A stretch of 9,857 nucleotides of DNA from a bacterium (lineage in GTDB: Bacteria > SZUA-79 > Acidulodesulfobacterales > Acidulodesulfobacteraceae): positions 1-9,857 of the forward strand of contig JAJZYC010000044.1 in assembly GCA_021806125.1 (NCBI GenBank), read 5' to 3'. The notes beneath the pieces were generated by a model. That model did not search any database. It saw only the letters and a list, made by a program, of their open reading frames with translations, and had not been told where the DNA came from. The first letter of the stretch is position 1. The number at the start of each line of letters is the position of its first letter. Made by a program: the position numbers and the translations under genes. Positions 1 through 7,020 of the stretch are shown here, one piece after another.

Positions 1-791
1 CGCGGTTTTATATTTTAAAAAAGGGACTCGCAAAACTTCAGAGGGCGCTTATTAATTTTATGCTGGACGTCCATATAACTTATCACGATTATGAAGAGAT
101 ATACCCGCCTTTTATGGTAAACGGGGAATGTTTAGTAGGAACGGGACAGCTTCCTAAATTTTCGGATAATTTATATAAAGACGACGATTCCGCAATGTGG
201 TTCGTTCCGACCGCCGAGGTTCCGGTTACGAATATGTACAGAGACGAAGTGTTCGCAATAGACAGGCTTCCCGTAAAGCATGTCGCCTATACGGCCTGCT
301 TCAGGAAAGAACGGCTGTCCGCCGGCAAAGACACGAAGGGTATAAAAAGGGGGCATCAATTCGATAAGGTAGAACTCGTAAAAATTACTACGCCCGAAAC
401 CGCAAAAGAAGAATTATTTAGTCTTATAGCCGATGCGCAGGATATATTAAACAGGCTCGATATACCACACAGGCTCGTCAGGATATGTACAGGCGATTTA
501 AGTTTTACGGCAAGCGAAAAATTCGACATCGAGGTTTACGCCCCCGGAATTAATGAATGGCTTGAGGTCAGTTCATGTTCTAATTTCGGTTCTTTTCAGG
601 CAAGAAGAGCAAATATTAAATTTAAAAGGGATAAAAATTCAAAAGCAGAATTTGCCGCTACGTTAAACGGCTCTGGGCTTGCTCTTCCAAGGGTTATGAT
701 TGCGATAATCGAAAATTATCAGAAGGAAGACGGTTATATAAAAATTCCTGACGCCTTGAAGTCTTATTTCGCAACGGAAGAGTTCATTTAA
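1..791 (+). CDS. serS: Seryl-tRNA synthetase, 3' part (5' end cut off by window)
   Basis: Class II aminoacyl-tRNA synthetase that charges tRNA-Ser with serine in the cytoplasm. The reading frame is open to the left edge (codons start at base 3), so the ATG at base 60 is internal: the residues before it, ending in RALINFMLD, are already SerRS sequence. About 262 residues are visible against roughly 425 in the family, so the N-terminal coiled-coil tRNA-binding arm and the start of the catalytic domain lie outside. Visible hallmarks are the TAEVPVTN segment, motif 2 (FRKE, then SAGKDTKG and HQFDKVEL), the serine-pocket region ending in EVSSCSNFGSFQARR, and motif 3 (LNGSGLALPR, then ENYQ). Motif 3 has LPR where many bacteria have VGR, and motif 2 has ERLSAG where many have EAGSAG or EAGSYG; both look like lineage variants, not damage. 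ftsK follows after 8 bp, suggesting one operon. Identification is very secure. Confidence 0.97.
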   Translation, partial: RFYILKKGLAKLQRALINFMLDVHITYHDYEEIYPPFMVNGECLVGTGQLPKFSDNLYKDDDSAMWFVPTAEVPVTNMYRDEVFAIDRLPVKHVAYTACFRKERLSAGKDTKGIKRGHQFDKVELVKITTPETAKEELFSLIADAQDILNRLDIPHRLVRICTGDLSFTASEKFDIEVYAPGINEWLEVSSCSNFGSFQARRANIKFKRDKNSKAEFAATLNGSGLALPRVMIAIIENYQKEDGYIKIPDALKSYFATEEFI

Positions 792-799
792 TTTAAATT

Positions 800-2998
800 A
801 TGCCAAGCCATAAAAGGACAATATGGGGAGTATTAATTATATTTTTTTCCATATATGCCCTATTATCCCTTTATTCATACGATATACTTCAGCAGACCTT
901 TAATTCGTATTCTATTTCGACGGTTCATAAAACAAACCTCGGCGGATACTTCGGCGGCATTTTATCTAACTATTTATTGACAGTATTCGGGCTGGTTTCG
1001 TTTCTAATAATACTTTTTATATTATTAGCCGGCATCGTCATGATATTAAACAAACCATTAATTAAAAGATTTTATGCCGGAATTTTAATCGCCCTTCTTG
1101 CTTTGTCGATTTTTTTGTACCGCCTGTTCCCGAAAATTTCATATCACGGCTTTATTATATCCGGCGGAGGATTAATAGGCAGAGGAATTTACGGCGCCCT
1201 TTTTAAATTTTTCGGAGAAGCCGGAACAATAATAATAACCCTTTTGTTTTTTTTGTCTTCGTTTTATATTTTTTTTAAGAAAATCAATCGCGAACGTGCG
1301 TCTGAATATTTTAATTATATTTATAATCTGTCTAGAATAGATATAAAAAAAATTAAACTTTTAAATTTTCGATTTCCGTTTGTTAAGGCGGCGGAGTTTC
1401 TTTCTTCTTTAAAATTAATGTTCGAAAAAAGGAAAGGGCTTAAAAAAAGGAAAAAAAGCTTCGTTTTAAATAAAGAGTTATTTGGGGGGGCGAGAGAAGA
1501 GCTTATAAGCGATTTAGAAAAAAAAGAGGAAATCGAAGTTATATGCGAAGAACCAATCCCGGAAAAAGACGGCACGTTTGATTTTATAGACGACAGGGAT
1601 TCAAAAATACCCCCTATTTCATTAATAAACAGCGAAACGGCGGCAAAGGATGTTCAGAAAACCGATAAGTTATCTCTTTTAGGAAACGCTACGTTAATAG
1701 AAAAAAAACTTACGGATTTTGGAGTTAAAGGAAAAGTTACGGGTATAAATCCTGGTCCCATTATAACTATGTATGAGTTCGAACCTGCAAGCGGAGTTAA
1801 AGTCGGAAGAATTCTGTCGCTCTCGGAAGACCTTACTATGGCGTTAAAATCAAAACCCGTCAGGATAACGGGAGTTATAGAAGGCAAGTCCGCGGTAGGC
1901 ATCGAAGTCCCTAATAACAAAAGAGAAACTGTTTTCTTTTCGGAAATTTTAAATTCAAAAGATTTTGTAGATTCAAAATCTTTGCTTACGATAATTCTCG
2001 GAAAAAATATTACGGGAGGCAGCGTCCTGTTCGACATAGCAAAGGCGCCGCATTTATTAATCGCTGGGGCTACCGGAGCGGGAAAAAGCGTTTTTATAAA
2101 CACTTTAGTAATAAGCCTTCTTTTTAAGGCAAGCTACGAAGAGCTTAATTTTTTGATGATAGACCCTAAAAGATTAGAATTGACGCCTTTTGAAAATCTG
2201 CCTCATCTTATAAGCGACGTCGTATATGATGCCAAAAAAGCAGGTATCGCTCTTAAATGGGCAGTATTGGAAATGGAAGGCAGGTACAAAAAGATGCAGG
2301 CTGAAGGGGTTAAAAATATAGAACAGTTCAATGAAAAATTTAAAAAGCAGGGATTGAAACCCATGCCTTATTTAGTAATTATAATAGACGAGTTAAGCGA
2401 CCTGATGCTTACGAGTCCGAAAGACGTCGAAACTTCAATAATAAGGCTTTCCCAAATGGCTCGCGCCTGCGGAATTCACCTTATAATCGCCACGCAGAGG
2501 CCCTCCGTTAACGTCGTCACCGGCGTTATTAAGGCGAATATGCCTTCGCGCATATCTTTTTTGGTTTCCTCCAAGGTCGATTCCAGAACCATATTGGATT
2601 CGAACGGCGCCGAGGAACTGCTGGGTAACGGAGATATGCTTTTTATGCCGCCGGGACAGGGGAGGCTTACAAGAATTCACGGGTCCTATATTTCGGAAGA
2701 AGAGATTAAAAAGGCGCTGGATTTTATAACAGGAAAGAATTTTCCGTCTCAGAAAAACGAACTATTAATAAATGAGTTTGACAATACCGGTAATTTTGAT
2801 AGAATAATTACGGACGATCCCGACGACGAAATATATAACGAGGTGCTGAATTTGGTTCAGTCAGAAGACGACGGCGAAAATATTTCGATATCATACGTGC
2901 AGAGAAGATTTAGGATAGGTTTTAACAGGGCGGCAAGAATAATAGAAAAAATGCAAAACGACGGAATTTTAACAAAAAAAAGGAGACAAGGAAAATGA
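800..2998 (+). CDS. ftsK: DNA translocase FtsK/SpoIIIE family
   Basis: Septal DNA pump that clears and resolves chromosome termini during division. The 732-residue protein has the full family layout in compact form, about SpoIIIE length and much shorter than E. coli FtsK. Four membrane segments lie near residues 8-26, 56-83, 91-109 and 141-159. A charged, lysine-rich linker runs to about 290. The RecA-like motor carries Walker A GATGAGKS (423-430), Walker B VIIIDE ending at D530-E531, and the family segments QMARACGIHLIIATQRPS and SSKVDSRTILDSNGAEELLG. The C-terminal winged-helix gamma domain (about 670-732) contains RFRIGFNRAARIIEKM and should read polar DNA motifs and contact XerD. No Shine-Dalgarno precedes the ATG: the 8-bp gap after serS is TTTAAATT-like, so translation may be coupled to serS. 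The stop codon overlaps the lolA start (ATGA). The linker contains a run of seven G at 1484-1490. Confidence 0.97.
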   Translation: MPSHKRTIWGVLIIFFSIYALLSLYSYDILQQTFNSYSISTVHKTNLGGYFGGILSNYLLTVFGLVSFLIILFILLAGIVMILNKPLIKRFYAGILIALLALSIFLYRLFPKISYHGFIISGGGLIGRGIYGALFKFFGEAGTIIITLLFFLSSFYIFFKKINRERASEYFNYIYNLSRIDIKKIKLLNFRFPFVKAAEFLSSLKLMFEKRKGLKKRKKSFVLNKELFGGAREELISDLEKKEEIEVICEEPIPEKDGTFDFIDDRDSKIPPISLINSETAAKDVQKTDKLSLLGNATLIEKKLTDFGVKGKVTGINPGPIITMYEFEPASGVKVGRILSLSEDLTMALKSKPVRITGVIEGKSAVGIEVPNNKRETVFFSEILNSKDFVDSKSLLTIILGKNITGGSVLFDIAKAPHLLIAGATGAGKSVFINTLVISLLFKASYEELNFLMIDPKRLELTPFENLPHLISDVVYDAKKAGIALKWAVLEMEGRYKKMQAEGVKNIEQFNEKFKKQGLKPMPYLVIIIDELSDLMLTSPKDVETSIIRLSQMARACGIHLIIATQRPSVNVVTGVIKANMPSRISFLVSSKVDSRTILDSNGAEELLGNGDMLFMPPGQGRLTRIHGSYISEEEIKKALDFITGKNFPSQKNELLINEFDNTGNFDRIITDDPDDEIYNEVLNLVQSEDDGENISISYVQRRFRIGFNRAARIIEKMQNDGILTKKRRQGK

Positions 2999-3657
2999 AA
3001 GCAGGGTTTTCAAAATTATTTATATCGCTTATAATTTTATCATTGTTTTTTTCCATATATTTTACGCCTAAATCTTACGGCATATCCGATAATACGGTTA
3101 ATAAAATCGAAGCGGAATATAAAAACGTTTATTCTATAAGCGCTTATTTCTACCAGAAAGAAATTATGCCCGGATATTCTCAGAATATGTCTTTTAAAGG
3201 TCGTTTTTATTACGAACGAAATAAGGGTATGGCATGGGTTTACGAATATCCTTTCCATAAGCGGCAGGTTTTAAAAAACGGCAGGCTTTATATCGTAAAT
3301 AATCGAATCAAAAAAGTTACCGTCGTAAACGTAGGAAAAGAAAAGGGCGGCTTTCCGCCTAACGTAGTAAAAGTTATAGGCAGTTTGACCAAGTATTTCA
3401 GAGTGGAAAATATTTCTAAAAATTCCGTTTCGGGGGAAATGGTTCTTGAATTGAAGCCGATAGCGATGCAGAGGGCAAAAAAAATATACGTAGGTTTCGG
3501 CGAAAAAAGCCTTAAAATAAAATCGCTTAAGATTATTACGCATCAGGGGCAGATAATAAATTTTATATATAAAAACGTTAAATTTAACAGGCGTATTAAC
3601 GGCAGGGTTTTTAATATTCATTTTCCTTCGTATTATACGATAATAAAAGATAACTAA
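2995..3657 (+). CDS. lolA: Outer-membrane lipoprotein carrier protein LolA
   Basis: Periplasmic chaperone that takes lipoproteins released by the LolCDE complex and carries them to the outer membrane. The 220-residue product begins with a signal peptide: basic start, hydrophobic residues about 8-23, likely cleavage after SYG near residue 29. The mature part reads like the LolA fold: an early FYQKE segment (family F-Q motif), then SFKGRFYYER, MAWVYEYP and VLKNGRLYIVNN, matching the family order of glycine-rich strand, RFRW-like strand and 'dG-lyiy' strand. The later half (VLELKP and IKSLKIITHQGQIINF) resembles the second sheet. Its ATG overlaps the ftsK stop by 4 bp, and an AGGAG lies at 2981-2985, so it is translationally coupled to ftsK. 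ftsK-lolA adjacency occurs in many Gram-negatives and supports the call. Similarity to well-studied LolA is moderate, so the exact ligand range is inferred. Confidence 0.88.
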   Translation: MKAGFSKLFISLIILSLFFSIYFTPKSYGISDNTVNKIEAEYKNVYSISAYFYQKEIMPGYSQNMSFKGRFYYERNKGMAWVYEYPFHKRQVLKNGRLYIVNNRIKKVTVVNVGKEKGGFPPNVVKVIGSLTKYFRVENISKNSVSGEMVLELKPIAMQRAKKIYVGFGEKSLKIKSLKIITHQGQIINFIYKNVKFNRRINGRVFNIHFPSYYTIIKDN

Positions 3658-3683
3658 TATCAATTTTAAATCGGGGATTAACG

Positions 3684-4169
3684 ATGCCTTCTTTCGATAT
3701 AGTATCCAAAGCAGACCTTCAGGAGGTCGATAACGCTGTCAATCAAACCGTCAAAGAAATAACCGGCAGGTATGATTTTAAAGGAACCAAAAGCGAAATA
3801 AAAAGGCAGGATAATATTCTTACTCTTCTCGGCGACGACGATTATAAGCTTACCGCTTTAATAGATATACTTAAGGGAAAACTTATAAAGCGGGGGGTTT
3901 CGGTAAAATTTCTTGATTTTAAAAAAAAGGAAGAAGCATCGAAAGGAATGATGCGCCAAGAAGTTGAAATTAAAGAAGGAGTCGATAAAGAATCTTCTAA
4001 AAAAATAATTCAGGAAATAAAAAAAATAGCACCTAAAGCCGGAGTAGAGAATCTTAAAGACCATTTAAGAGTCAATTCCAAATCAAAGGACGAACTTCAG
4101 ATTATAATTTCTCATTTAAAAGCTGTTCCTTTAGAAATAGAGCTTGTTTATACGAATTTCAGGGATTAA
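3684..4169 (+). CDS. yajQ: YajQ family nucleotide-binding protein
   Basis: Small cytoplasmic protein of the YajQ/UPF0234 family; some members bind cyclic di-GMP and act with a transcription factor, others bind nucleotides or tRNA in vitro. The 161-residue length matches the family. The diagnostic N-terminus MPSFDIVSKADLQEVDNAV is present, followed by GRYDFKG, the LIDILKGKLIKRG segment and the C-terminal KNFRD-like ending (TNFRD). Two ferredoxin-like halves are expected, with the break near residues 75-100 where the sequence is lysine-rich. The start is fixed by the family N-terminus; a GGGGAT stretch about seven bases upstream is a weak ribosome site. It follows lolA after 26 bp, probably on the same transcript. 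Whether this copy senses cyclic di-GMP cannot be told from sequence; no diguanylate cyclase or target regulator lies nearby. Confidence 0.95.
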   Translation: MPSFDIVSKADLQEVDNAVNQTVKEITGRYDFKGTKSEIKRQDNILTLLGDDDYKLTALIDILKGKLIKRGVSVKFLDFKKKEEASKGMMRQEVEIKEGVDKESSKKIIQEIKKIAPKAGVENLKDHLRVNSKSKDELQIIISHLKAVPLEIELVYTNFRD

Positions 4170-4174
4170 AATAT

Positions 4175-4223
4175 CTGCATAGTTTTTAGGCATTATTTTT
4201 TTTATTGCATATTTTTTACGCAA
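4175..4223 (+). promoter_or_regulatory. Two tandem NtrC-like enhancer sites upstream of glnB
   Basis: Two 19-bp dyads lie 30 bp apart, centre to centre. Site 1 at 4175-4193 is CTGCATAGTTTTTAGGCAT; site 2 at 4205-4223 is TTGCATATTTTTTACGCAA. They agree at 15 of 19 positions, and each has 7-bp arms around a 5-bp centre, like the known NtrC operator (TTGCACC-N5-GGTGCAA), keeping TGCA and GCA but with TA in place of CC/GG. Relative to the predicted sigma-54 start they are centred near -114 and -84, about three helical turns apart, so on the same DNA face. Binding by an NtrC-type activator is inference. Site 1 is followed by a T-run and could instead be a weak yajQ terminator. Confidence 0.5.
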
Positions 4224-4244
4224 AATGTATAAATAATTTATAAT
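4215..4244 (+). promoter_or_regulatory. Possible sigma-70 promoter for glnB overlapping dyad 2
   Basis: TTTACG at 4215-4220 and TATAAT at 4239-4244 are separated by 18 bp. The -10 is perfect and the -35 matches four of six bases. Its -35 overlaps the second NtrC-like dyad, so binding there would block it. E. coli glnAp1 is arranged like this. In such AT-rich DNA a chance TATAAT is common, so confidence is low. Confidence 0.3.
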
Positions 4245-4270
4245 TTTAATAGGATTTATATAAATAATTA

Positions 4271-4287
4271 TTGGCATATTTATTGCT
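4271..4287 (+). promoter_or_regulatory. Sigma-54 (-24/-12) promoter for glnB-glnA
   Basis: TTGGCATATTTATTGCT matches the sigma-54 pattern TTGGCAC-N5-TTGCT. The invariant GG is at 4273-4274 and the invariant GC at 4285-4286, 12 bp apart as required. Transcription would start near 4298, giving a leader of about 13 bases that contains the AGGAGG ribosome site (4301-4306) before the glnB ATG. Position, spacing and the nitrogen genes downstream all agree. It implies an RpoN sigma factor and an activator such as NtrC elsewhere in the genome. Confidence 0.8.
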
Positions 4288-4310
4288 TTTAAATTTAAGA
4301 AGGAGGAACG

Positions 4311-4649
4311 ATGAAAAAAGTCGAGGCGATATTTAAGCCCTTTAAACTTGACGACGTGAAAGAATCGCTAAGCAAGATAGGCATTCAGGGACTTACCGTT
4401 ACCGAAGTTAAAGGATACGGCAGGCAGAAAGGACATACCGAACTTTATAGGGGTGCGGAATATGTCGTGGATTTTATACCTAAAGTTAAAATTGAAGTTA
4501 TCGTTTCCGACGACAGACTTGCTTCGGTAATAGAAACTATAACGGCGAGCGCTAAAACCGGAAGAATCGGGGACGGAAAGATATTCGTCCTGCCGGTAGA
4601 AGACGCCATTAGAATAAGAACGGGCGAAAGAGGGGACGAAGCTCTTTAA
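4311..4649 (+). CDS. glnB: Nitrogen regulatory protein PII
   Basis: Trimeric signal protein that senses 2-oxoglutarate, ATP/ADP and, through uridylylation, glutamine, and controls NtrB and other nitrogen targets. The 112-residue length is exactly that of the family. Both signatures are present: T-loop YRGAEY at residues 46-51, with Y51 as the uridylylation site, and TGRIGDGKIFV at 83-93, which forms part of the nucleotide site. The N-terminus MKKVEAIFKPFKLDDVK is typical. An AGGAGG lies four bases before the ATG. glnA follows after 57 bp with no terminator between, so both are probably expressed from the sigma-54 promoter just upstream. A GlnK role is possible in principle, since GlnB and GlnK are hard to separate by sequence; pairing with glnA and no amtB nearby favour GlnB. 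Y51 implies a GlnD uridylyltransferase elsewhere. Confidence 0.96.
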   Translation: MKKVEAIFKPFKLDDVKESLSKIGIQGLTVTEVKGYGRQKGHTELYRGAEYVVDFIPKVKIEVIVSDDRLASVIETITASAKTGRIGDGKIFVLPVEDAIRIRTGERGDEAL

Positions 4650-4706
4650 ATAACACTTTGTCATTAATAAAATAAATCTTAATTTTTAAATTTTTTTGGA
4701 GGAGAA

Positions 4707-6119
4707 ATGACGGAAAATGAAGTAATGCAATTTATCAAAGAACAGGAGGTACAGTTTGTCGATGTTAAGTTTTGCGATCTTTTAGGAACATGGCAGCATT
4801 TTACCGTGCCTGTAAGCGAAATTTCAAAGGATACTTTTAAAGACGGTTTCGGATTCGACGGTTCAAGCATAAGGGGCTGGCAGGCCATCGATGCATCCGA
4901 TATGCTTATGATACCCGATGCTTCTACGGCGGTTATAGACAATTTTATAGAAGCAAAAACATTATCACTGATATGTAATATTAAAGACCCGGTTACGGGA
5001 AAATTTTACGACAGGGACCCTCGTTATATAGCTCAGAAAGCCGAAAAATATTTAAAATCTACAGGTATCGCCGACACGGCATATTTCGGACCGGAGGCGG
5101 AATTTTTTATATTCGACGATATCAGATACGACCAGACCTCCAACAGCGGATATTATTATATCGATTCGGAAGAAGGCACGTGGAATACGGGAAGAGACGA
5201 GATGCCTAACCTCGGTCATAAGCCGAGGCATAAAGAAGGTTATTTTCCGGTTTCTCCGATAGATACCCAGACCGATATAAGAAATGAAATGGCGCTTGAA
5301 CTTCAGAATGTAGGAATAAGGGTCGAAGCCGCCCACCACGAGGTTGCTACCGGCGGTCAGGCGGAAATAGATATGAGATTTAATTCTTTAACCGCTATGG
5401 GCGATAATTTTATGTGGTTTAAATATATAATTAAAAACGTTGCAAGAAGATACGACAAGACCGCTACTTTTATGCCGAAGCCGCTTTTCGGCGATAACGG
5501 TTCCGGTATGCACGTCCATCAGTCCTTATGGAAAAACGGCCAGCCGCTATTCGCGGGCAAAGAATATGCAGGGTTGTCGGAAATGGGGCTTTATTATATC
5601 GGCGGGATATTAAAACACGCAAAGGCTTTATGCGCTTTTACCAATTCTACGACAAACTCTTACAAAAGATTAGTTCCCGGTTTTGAAGCTCCGGTAAATT
5701 TTGTTTATTCATCGAGAAACAGAAGCGCCGCAGTAAGAATTCCGATGTATTCCACTTCGCCGAAGGCAAAGAGAATCGAATACAGGACGCCGGATCCCAC
5801 CGCCAACGGATATATAGCTTTCTCGGCGCTGCTTATGGCGGGATTAGACGGCATTAAAAATAAAATAAAGCCGGGCAATCCAGTGGATAAAGACCTGTTT
5901 ACTTTATCCAAAAAAGAACTTAAAAATATTCCGGTCGCCCCTGGTTCGCTCGAAGAAGCCCTTAAAGAACTCGAAAAAGACCATAAATTTTTACTTGAAG
6001 GCGGAGTATTTACCGAAGACTTGATACAGACATGGATTGAGCGCAAAATGGAAAACGATGTCAATCCAGTCCGTATGAGGCCGGTTCCTTACGAATTTGC
6101 GCTGTATTACGATGTTTAA
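4707..6119 (+). CDS. glnA: Glutamine synthetase, type I (Phe at the adenylylation position)
   Basis: Dodecameric cytoplasmic enzyme making glutamine from glutamate, ammonia and ATP. The 470-residue protein lines up with E. coli GlnA (469) almost without gaps. Visible sites are GFDGSSIRGW with the ammonium-site D51, GPEAEFF with metal ligands E130 and E132, HHEVATGGQAEIDMRF, NGSGMHVHQSLW with the metal-binding histidine, and the C-terminal RPVPYEFALYYDV. It has the overall form of the GSI-beta type. The striking change is in the adenylylation loop: the usual NLYDLPPEE-like sequence reads DLFTLSKKE, so F398 replaces the tyrosine that GlnE modifies (Tyr397 without Met in E. coli), and the following Asp is Thr. 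Adenylylation at this residue is impossible; regulation must be by feedback or transcription. A GGAGGAG (4698-4704) precedes the ATG. It is the second gene after glnB and ends at a strong hairpin terminator. Confidence 0.97.
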   Translation: MTENEVMQFIKEQEVQFVDVKFCDLLGTWQHFTVPVSEISKDTFKDGFGFDGSSIRGWQAIDASDMLMIPDASTAVIDNFIEAKTLSLICNIKDPVTGKFYDRDPRYIAQKAEKYLKSTGIADTAYFGPEAEFFIFDDIRYDQTSNSGYYYIDSEEGTWNTGRDEMPNLGHKPRHKEGYFPVSPIDTQTDIRNEMALELQNVGIRVEAAHHEVATGGQAEIDMRFNSLTAMGDNFMWFKYIIKNVARRYDKTATFMPKPLFGDNGSGMHVHQSLWKNGQPLFAGKEYAGLSEMGLYYIGGILKHAKALCAFTNSTTNSYKRLVPGFEAPVNFVYSSRNRSAAVRIPMYSTSPKAKRIEYRTPDPTANGYIAFSALLMAGLDGIKNKIKPGNPVDKDLFTLSKKELKNIPVAPGSLEEALKELEKDHKFLLEGGVFTEDLIQTWIERKMENDVNPVRMRPVPYEFALYYDV

Positions 6120-6147
6120 TGGTTAAAAGTTTATTTTGATATAAGCT

Positions 6148-6188
6148 GCGGCGGCCATAAAATACAATTTATGCCCGCCGCTGTTTTT
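6148..6188 (+). terminator. Rho-independent terminator of glnB-glnA
   Basis: A 14-bp inverted repeat with one C-C mismatch: GCGGCGGCCATAAA at 6148-6161 pairs with TTTATGCCCGCCGC at 6168-6181 around a 6-base loop. TGTTTTT follows. It starts 28 bp after the glnA stop. The opposite strand has no T-run after the stem, so it serves the plus-strand operon. In the convergent gap it separates glnA from ccdA. Confidence 0.85.
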
Positions 6189-6201
6189 GTAAACTTTACC
6201 G

Positions 6202-6954
6202 TTATCCGTTATAAGGTATATTGTAATGGAAAGTATTCCCGAAATATAAAGATATTACGGAGAGATAATTAAAAAATATCAGTATCCCGACGGCAATTAA
6301 AATTACCCCGCTTATTACCGAAATAGTTTTTATAAACGGTTTTATCCTTTTGAAAGCCGACAGAAATAAATTTAAAGATAAAGAGCTTATAAAAAAGGGA
6401 ACCGCAAGACCCATTGCGTAAACAAAAAGCAGTTCTGCCCCGGCGGCAGTATTGCGGAGGGTCGATGCGATAAAAAGGATGGAAGCGAGTATCGGCCCTA
6501 TGCACGGCGTCCAAGCCGCCGCGAATACTACACCCACGAGAGCCGAACCTATTAAACCGAAAGGTTTATTTTTAATATTAACGGCGGCGTCCATGTTCAT
6601 AAACGACAAAAATTTTAACCTATTAAATGCCCCGAGTATAAATAACCCCATAATTATAATAAATATTCCGGCTATTCTCATCAGCCATATAGAGTGAAGC
6701 AAATCCCCTACGGCAGTCGAAAATACGCCCAGCAGAACAAATATTGCCGTAAATCCCAGAATAAACATCAAAGAATGTTTAACGGCGGCAAATTTAGCTT
6801 TAGGGCTGTCCTGCATAAGTTCGTCCATAGACAAGCCCGATATATACGATAAATAAGATGGTATTAATGGAAACACGCAGGGGCTTATGAAAGAAAACAA
6901 TCCCGCGAGAAATGCGACTGCGAATGAAACGTTTGGAGCAAAAAATGAATCCAT
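6202..6954 (-). CDS. ccdA: CcdA-type thiol:disulfide electron transporter (DsbD transmembrane domain family)
   Basis: Inner-membrane protein that passes electrons from cytoplasmic thioredoxin to periplasmic thiol-redox partners, often for cytochrome c maturation. The 250-residue protein is almost entirely membrane-embedded, with six segments near residues 9-35, 58-82, 90-110, 134-158, 170-195 and 205-230. The two redox cysteines sit in the family motifs: C26 in SFISPCVFPLIPSYLSYISG and C151 in AAAWTPCIGPILASIL. It is the short CcdA form, without the periplasmic domains of full DsbD. On the minus strand a GAGGT (6963-6967) precedes the ATG by 8 bases, downstream of a good promoter. No thioredoxin-like partner or cytochrome c gene is adjacent, so its client is unknown. 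The gene stands alone, convergent with glnA and divergent from the barrel gene. Confidence 0.93.
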   Translation of the reverse strand: MDSFFAPNVSFAVAFLAGLFSFISPCVFPLIPSYLSYISGLSMDELMQDSPKAKFAAVKHSLMFILGFTAIFVLLGVFSTAVGDLLHSIWLMRIAGIFIIIMGLFILGAFNRLKFLSFMNMDAAVNIKNKPFGLIGSALVGVVFAAAWTPCIGPILASILFIASTLRNTAAGAELLFVYAMGLAVPFFISSLSLNLFLSAFKRIKPFIKTISVISGVILIAVGILIFFNYLSVISLYFGNTFHYNIPYNG

Positions 6955-6973
6955 AAATAATTACCTCAATTAC

Positions 6974-7002
6974 ATTCTACAACATAGCGCCACTGCTTGC
7001 AA
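6974..7002 (-). promoter_or_regulatory. Sigma-70 type promoter for ccdA
   Basis: On the minus strand TTGCAA (7002-6997) and TAGAAT (6979-6974) are 17 bp apart; the -35 matches four of six bases and the -10 five of six. The predicted start near 6967 gives a leader of about 13 bases that begins with the GAGGT ribosome site. Confidence 0.6.
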
Positions 7003-7020
7003 ATATATTTTTGTTTAAAA

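Noticed and set aside
60..62. ATG at 60 as the start of serS
   Set aside because: The frame is open upstream and encodes SerRS-like residues (RALINF) directly before it, so this methionine is internal.
1654..2103. Long antisense open frames inside ftsK and other genes (also 1321-1575, 3271-3663, 5705-6064)
   Set aside because: They lie opposite well-supported genes, have no ribosome site or recognisable domain, and are explained by codon composition of the sense gene.
4175..4200. Dyad plus T-run after yajQ as an intrinsic terminator
   Set aside because: The stem is weak (three pairs, a mismatch, two pairs). Its close match to the second dyad, which lacks a T-run, favours an operator, though a terminator role is not excluded.
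6120..6201. CRISPR, tRNA or riboswitch in the intergenic gaps
   Set aside because: No repeat-spacer pattern, cloverleaf or known aptamer core was seen; this gap holds the glnA terminator.
6452..6697. Plus-strand open frame opposite ccdA
   Set aside because: It mirrors the hydrophobic ccdA coding sequence; ccdA has both conserved cysteines, a ribosome site and a promoter.
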